Source of the DNA: Anthropogastromicrobium aceti | Lineage (GTDB): Bacteria; Bacillota; Clostridia; Lachnospirales; Lachnospiraceae | DNA length: 64,000 nucleotides | Assembly: GCF_025567095.1 (NCBI RefSeq) | Contig: NZ_JAOQJH010000011.1 | Strand: one strand, 5' to 3' | In this document: positions 61,301-64,000 of the stretch, in pieces | How the letters are laid out: every line of letters begins with the position of its first letter | Position numbering within the stretch: position 1 is the first letter of the stretch | The notes under the pieces: model-generated | Told to the model about the DNA's origin: nothing | What the model saw: the letters and a program-made list of their open reading frames with translations, nothing else | Database searches by the model: none | Program-made: the position numbers and the translations under genes

Positions 61301-61364
61301 GAGTCTGTGAAAAGACTTACCCGACATAGTTAATGTATATCACACAACGATAAGTTTTGCAATA

Positions 61365-62153
61365 TTATTTTACATACAATTTGTATGTACTTCCGGATTT
61401 CTCCTTGATGATCTGGGTACTATATCGCATAAAACGTTTAAGTTGGTCTTTTTGAGTCCCTTCATATGGGAACTTCTTGTAGATATCACGCTGCAAGCAT
61501 CCGGGATTTTCTGAAATGTAGGAAAGCACACCCATGGCAACTTGATAGCATGATTTAAAATCAGCAAGCTGTTTTGTACCATCGTGAGGGTAATATGCTT
61601 TAGCCTCGATGCAACCCTTAATTACTCGCTCTGCATCGCACCATTTGCCAAGACGCATATAATACTCAGGAAGCAAGTCGCGGCATGCCAAGTCAGCAGG
61701 AGCAGGGAATTTGGCAGCAAGATATGGAACCATAAGTTCCGCAAGCTTTTCCAAGTCATCTTCGCACAATTCAATTTTCTTGTTGATGTCGGAAATTTCA
61801 CGCAAAGCACGCTGATGAACGTAAAAGGATTTCACACATTCTGCTGGAAGAACAAAACTATCTTTGCTGCTAATTACAACACCTTCCGGCAGGTCTTCCT
61901 TACGATAGTACATGTATGCACAATTACAGTTAGGGCATAGTGGGAGCTTGGGAGCTTCTGAACGGAGGAAGAATTTTTCATCAAATTGTCTACATATAGG
62001 GCACACGTTTTCGTCACCGGAAGTAGACAGGGAAACATACTCAAATTCATCATCAAAATCGTAATCAAGTTGTTCTCTAAGATCATTGAAAAATTCTTTC
62101 TCATAGTCATAATCGTAATCATCAGGAATGTTTGTTTCTTTTGAATGATTCAT
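61365..62153 (-). CDS. Reverse-strand accessory gene, zinc-ribbon and helical domain protein
   Basis: 262 residues with GCGAGG upstream. The N terminus is acidic (DDYDYDYEKEFFNDLREQLDYDFDD), followed by a zinc ribbon CPICRQFDEKFF...CPNCNCAYMYY (residues about 51-80), a helical middle (residues 105-195) and a C-terminal winged-helix-like region (PGCLQRDIYKKFPYEGTQKDQLKRFMRYSTQIIKEKSG). It has its own promoter and terminators and stands alone on the minus strand within a rightward phage operon, which marks it as a moron expressed in the lysogen. Possible roles are host phenotype change or superinfection defence; none can be read from the sequence. Confidence 0.8.
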   Translation of the reverse strand: MNHSKETNIPDDYDYDYEKEFFNDLREQLDYDFDDEFEYVSLSTSGDENVCPICRQFDEKFFLRSEAPKLPLCPNCNCAYMYYRKEDLPEGVVISSKDSFVLPAECVKSFYVHQRALREISDINKKIELCEDDLEKLAELMVPYLAAKFPAPADLACRDLLPEYYMRLGKWCDAERVIKGCIEAKAYYPHDGTKQLADFKSCYQVAMGVLSYISENPGCLQRDIYKKFPYEGTQKDQLKRFMRYSTQIIKEKSGSTYKLYVK

Positions 62154-62178
62154 AGGGTTTACCTCGCTTTTTTCTTAG

Positions 62179-62207
62179 ATCATATCACTAATTGTATAAA
62201 ATTGAAA
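62179..62207 (-). promoter_or_regulatory. Promoter of the reverse-strand accessory gene
   Basis: On the minus strand TTTCAA (62202-62207), 17-bp spacer and TATGAT (62179-62184), about 26 bases before the start codon. The -35 box is weak. Confidence 0.4.
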
Positions 62208-62248
62208 GAATTAAACATAAAAAACACAAAAAATATACAAAAAAATAG

Positions 62249-62277
62249 TTGACTTTCTGCACGTGCAGAATTATAAT
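62249..62277 (+). promoter_or_regulatory. Strong promoter with palindromic operator for the RHH gene
   Basis: TTGACT (62249-62254), 17-bp spacer, TATAAT (62272-62277). The spacer is a perfect 16-bp palindrome, TTCTGCACGTGCAGAA (62255-62270). A protein bound there would block RNA polymerase. The ribbon-helix-helix protein encoded next is the natural candidate. Confidence 0.8.
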
Positions 62278-62307
62278 TATTGCAGGGGCAGGAAGGAGAG
62301 TGATTTT

Positions 62308-62487
62308 ATGAGCCCGAAGATAGGAAGACCGCCGAAAGATAATCCTAGAAATATAAACTTAAACATCAGATTGACAAAACAAGAGTCGGCAGATATACAG
62401 GAATGTGCTGAAAAAATGAAAATTACAAGAACTGATGCGATTATGAAGGGGATCAATCTATTAAAAGCGGAGCTAGATAGGCAATAA
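62308..62487 (+). CDS. Ribbon-helix-helix regulator (CopG/Arc-like)
   Basis: 59 residues from ATG 62308 behind GGAAGGAGAG. The fold is visible as a beta strand (INLNIRLTKQES) followed by two helices (ADIQECAEKMKITRTDAIMKGINLLKAEL), with a basic GRPPKDNP N terminus. Such dimers read palindromes, and one lies in its own promoter. It could be an autorepressor controlling the divergent accessory gene or later genes. Confidence 0.85.
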   Translation: MSPKIGRPPKDNPRNINLNIRLTKQESADIQECAEKMKITRTDAIMKGINLLKAELDRQ

Positions 62488-62488
62488 A

Positions 62489-62515
62489 AAACCAGCTGAT
62501 TGGGGCAGCTGGTTT
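62489..62515 (+). terminator. Hairpin after the RHH gene
   Basis: A 10-bp stem AAACCAGCTG / CAGCTGGTTT with a 7-base loop directly after the stop codon. Only three T residues follow, so it is a weak terminator or a stability hairpin. Confidence 0.5.
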
Positions 62516-62637
62516 GAGAAAAAAGTCTATAAGAGGAAAAATCCAAATCAAAATCCTCAAAAGGAGCAATTCTCGTGAAATATTATAACATGAGTTTGGG
62601 TTCCTTGCAAGAGAAAAAATAAAAGGAGATTCAAATT

Positions 62638-62862
62638 ATGAAAAAGAAAATCAAGGAGCTATTTGAAGCTTATCAAGAACGTATACCAGAAATAAAAGAG
62701 GTGGAGCAAGTTGAAGCGAGAATGGCTGAGCTAAATAAAAGATTAAAAGCCATTGACAGCGATCTAGCAGAAGAATTTGATCAGGCAATCGGACGAATTG
62801 CATGGGAGTACGAAAAGCAAGGATTCTGCGGAGGGGTAATGGTTGTAAAATCAATGCTGTAA
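62638..62862 (+). CDS. Small coiled-coil phage protein
   Basis: 74 residues behind AAAAGGAGAT. Almost wholly helical and charged (YQERIPEIKEVEQVEARMAELNKRLKAIDSDLAEEF) with a short hydrophobic end. No family recognised. Confidence 0.65.
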   Translation: MKKKIKELFEAYQERIPEIKEVEQVEARMAELNKRLKAIDSDLAEEFDQAIGRIAWEYEKQGFCGGVMVVKSML

Positions 62863-62970
62863 AAAAGAAAAGCCCCGGCACTTACCACGCCGAAGCCTCT
62901 ATAATAACAAACACAATACAATTATAGATGTAACGGAGATATAAGTCAAGAGTTAAGGAGGTAAGCAGCC

Positions 62971-63543
62971 ATGGGAATGCCGAAGGAGAAGACTACAAAA
63001 TATGTCCTGTCCGAAGAACAGATCAGCAACATTGTAACTATTGCAGCTGGTGAAGGAGTTAAAGCATACAAGGAAGAACACCAGAAAGCAGAGAAAGACA
63101 GACAGAGCCGCATTCTGAATAATGCAAAGGTACTGATTAAGAACTACAGGCGTTTTAAAAGCTTGTGTGAACAGTCGGTGTATAAGATCGAAGATGCAGA
63201 TGATCCAGATTTGAAAGATGTTTTGGAAATGATGCAAGGAAAATCGAGTAAAAATTATGAAATAATAAGCATCAAAGATCGAGTAGTAAGAACAAAAATA
63301 ATAATGGATCATGTCGATGCAATGATTGCAGTGTTTAAAAAACAATGTGAAGTGTCGACAGACCCAGAAGAGCTGCGAAGATACAGAGTTATTGATGGGC
63401 TGTATTTGGCAAAGGAACCGAAGAGTGTGAGGGATATCGTAGAAGAGGAATCAATTACGGTTTCCACCGTATACAGGGATGCTGAAAAAGCATTCAAGAA
63501 ACTGGCAATATTATTTTTTGGGATAGATGGTGTAAAGCTTTAA
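62971..63543 (+). CDS. Phage late-gene regulator (ArpU/RinA-like)
   Basis: 190 residues behind AAGGAGG. A coiled N-terminal half precedes a sigma-region-4-like C terminus (LRRYRVIDGLYLAKEPKSVRDIVEEESITVSTVYRDAEKAFKKLAILFFG), as in ArpU/RinA-type proteins that turn on late phage transcription. It is the last gene before a promoter and the start of a new gene group, the normal place for such an activator. Confidence 0.75.
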   Translation: MGMPKEKTTKYVLSEEQISNIVTIAAGEGVKAYKEEHQKAEKDRQSRILNNAKVLIKNYRRFKSLCEQSVYKIEDADDPDLKDVLEMMQGKSSKNYEIISIKDRVVRTKIIMDHVDAMIAVFKKQCEVSTDPEELRRYRVIDGLYLAKEPKSVRDIVEEESITVSTVYRDAEKAFKKLAILFFGIDGVKL

Positions 63544-63576
63544 GCCATTTAGACTAAGCGTGCGAAAAACATGCGA

Positions 63577-63605
63577 TTGACACGAAAATCGTTCCGATGT
63601 AATAT
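63577..63605 (+). promoter_or_regulatory. Candidate late-region promoter
   Basis: TTGACA (63577-63582), 17-bp spacer and TAATAT (63600-63605) in the 134-base gap after the ArpU-like gene. An imperfect inverted repeat (CGTGCG / CATGCG region, 63559-63575) lies just upstream and could be the activator site. Confidence 0.6.
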
Positions 63606-63677
63606 GATAGAAACCGAACAACTCAAACAGACTCGGTACACCAGCTCTTCGAGATAAATAAAAAGGAGAATTTTATC

Positions 63678-64000
63678 ATGGAGAGAAAGAATACAGAAAA
63701 GAGAATTTGCTTATTGGATTTAAACTACACATTGGTTAGCAATCAGATGGAAACAAGAATGCTCAGACCATTTTCGAGAAGAATGCAGGGCGAAGAGTAC
63801 CGTAGTGACCTTTTGGATGCTATCAAAGATGATTATGTTATCATTATTACGGCAAGACCAAACTATCAGCAGAAAGAAACAATGGAGAATGTATTCAAGA
63901 AAACAGGTTGGAAGCCAGATGAGATGTACTTCAATGATATTGATGGGCAGCCGCCTGTATTTAAGGAGTCGGCGTTACGTCGCTTCGTTTTCCCAAAACA
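63678..64000 (+). CDS. HAD-like phage protein (partial, runs off the window)
   Basis: ATG 63678 behind AAAAGGAG opens a frame to the window end, 107 codons. LLDLNYTLV near residue 12 resembles HAD motif I with Asn at one Asp position, and IIITARPNY near residue 55 resembles motif II; YFNDIDGQPPVFKES follows. It may be a phage nucleotidase or kinase-phosphatase-like enzyme. The 3' end is not in the window. Confidence 0.65.
   Translation, partial: MERKNTEKRICLLDLNYTLVSNQMETRMLRPFSRRMQGEEYRSDLLDAIKDDYVIIITARPNYQQKETMENVFKKTGWKPDEMYFNDIDGQPPVFKESALRRFVFPK

Larger units (their letters stand above)
46003..64000. mobile_element. Temperate prophage, left part (integration, lysogeny, replication, accessory)
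   Basis: From the recombinase to the window end the gene content is that of a temperate siphophage-like prophage: recombinase and repressor leftward, then Cro-like regulator, recombination and replication genes, many short overlapping ORFs, RecU-like resolvase and a late regulator rightward. Packaging, head, tail and lysis genes are not reached. The base composition is more A-rich than the host operons. Confidence 0.92.

Noticed and set aside
62863..62910. GC-rich imperfect hairpin after the coiled-coil gene as rightward terminator
   Set aside because: The T-rich end is on the minus strand, no gene reads that way there, and the stem is imperfect.

Overview
The window reads as a chromosome segment of a spore-forming, anaerobic Clostridia of the Lachnospiraceae type. 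The evidence is the sporulation genes spoIIGA, sigE and sigG, a clostridial division and cell-wall cluster, a sodium-pumping biotin-dependent decarboxylase operon, many TTG/GTG starts behind strong AGGAGG ribosome sites, and short sigma-A promoters. No tRNA, rRNA, CRISPR array or classical riboswitch was recognised. All calls come from reading the sequence; no database search was run.

Layout, 1-44 kb (host core). Positions 1-162 are the right end of an IS200/IS605-type element whose terminal bases supply the stop codon of a UvrD-like helicase; the helicase lies behind ychF on the minus strand. From 3.5 to 15.5 kb runs a division/wall cluster: rsmH, ftsL-like, two class B penicillin-binding proteins separated by a terminator, murD, ftsW, murA, divIB, and ftsZ with its own promoter. 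mraZ, murE, murF, mraY and murG are not in it. spoIIGA and sigE follow, with a Spo0A-box-like promoter between them, then an uncharacterised trio (zinc-ribbon membrane protein, DUF5685-like protein, J-domain protein), an MBOAT/DHHW acetylation pair, a small export protein and an inverted sigG. From 24 to 32 kb lie enzyme and wall genes (HAD phosphatase, pepF, nitroreductase, D,D-carboxypeptidase, polysaccharide deacetylase, M18 aminopeptidase). From 32 to 38 kb lies a decarboxylase operon with two different carboxyltransferases, a lipoprotein-OadG fusion, a biotin carrier and the sodium-pump beta subunit; its intergenic gaps are unusually rich in hairpins. Then come a BaiN-like flavoprotein, cmk, ispH, an S1-domain protein and a YprB-like exonuclease.

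Layout, 43-64 kb (surface operon and prophage). A coiled-coil protein, a signal peptidase I and a His/Cys-repeat surface protein form an operon. The surface protein gene is cut near 46.0 kb by a prophage whose large serine recombinase ends at the junction. The prophage shows repressor and integrase leftward, and a rightward early region: Cro-like regulator, possible annealing protein, a single-chain SbcD-SbcC (Mre11-Rad50) fusion, replication organiser, DnaC-like loader, many small proteins and a RecU-like resolvase. A reverse-strand accessory gene, an autoregulated ribbon-helix-helix gene and a late regulator with its promoter follow. Structural genes and the right attachment site lie beyond the window.

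The main leads are: a family of multi-hairpin intergenic elements (23.3, 36.2 and 37.8 kb) with a compensatory base-pair change; the prophage in the surface-protein gene; the phage SbcD-SbcC fusion next to a possible annealase; the hybrid transcarboxylase/sodium-pump operon; and the IS200/IS605 end whose guide-like flank points into the helicase gene.
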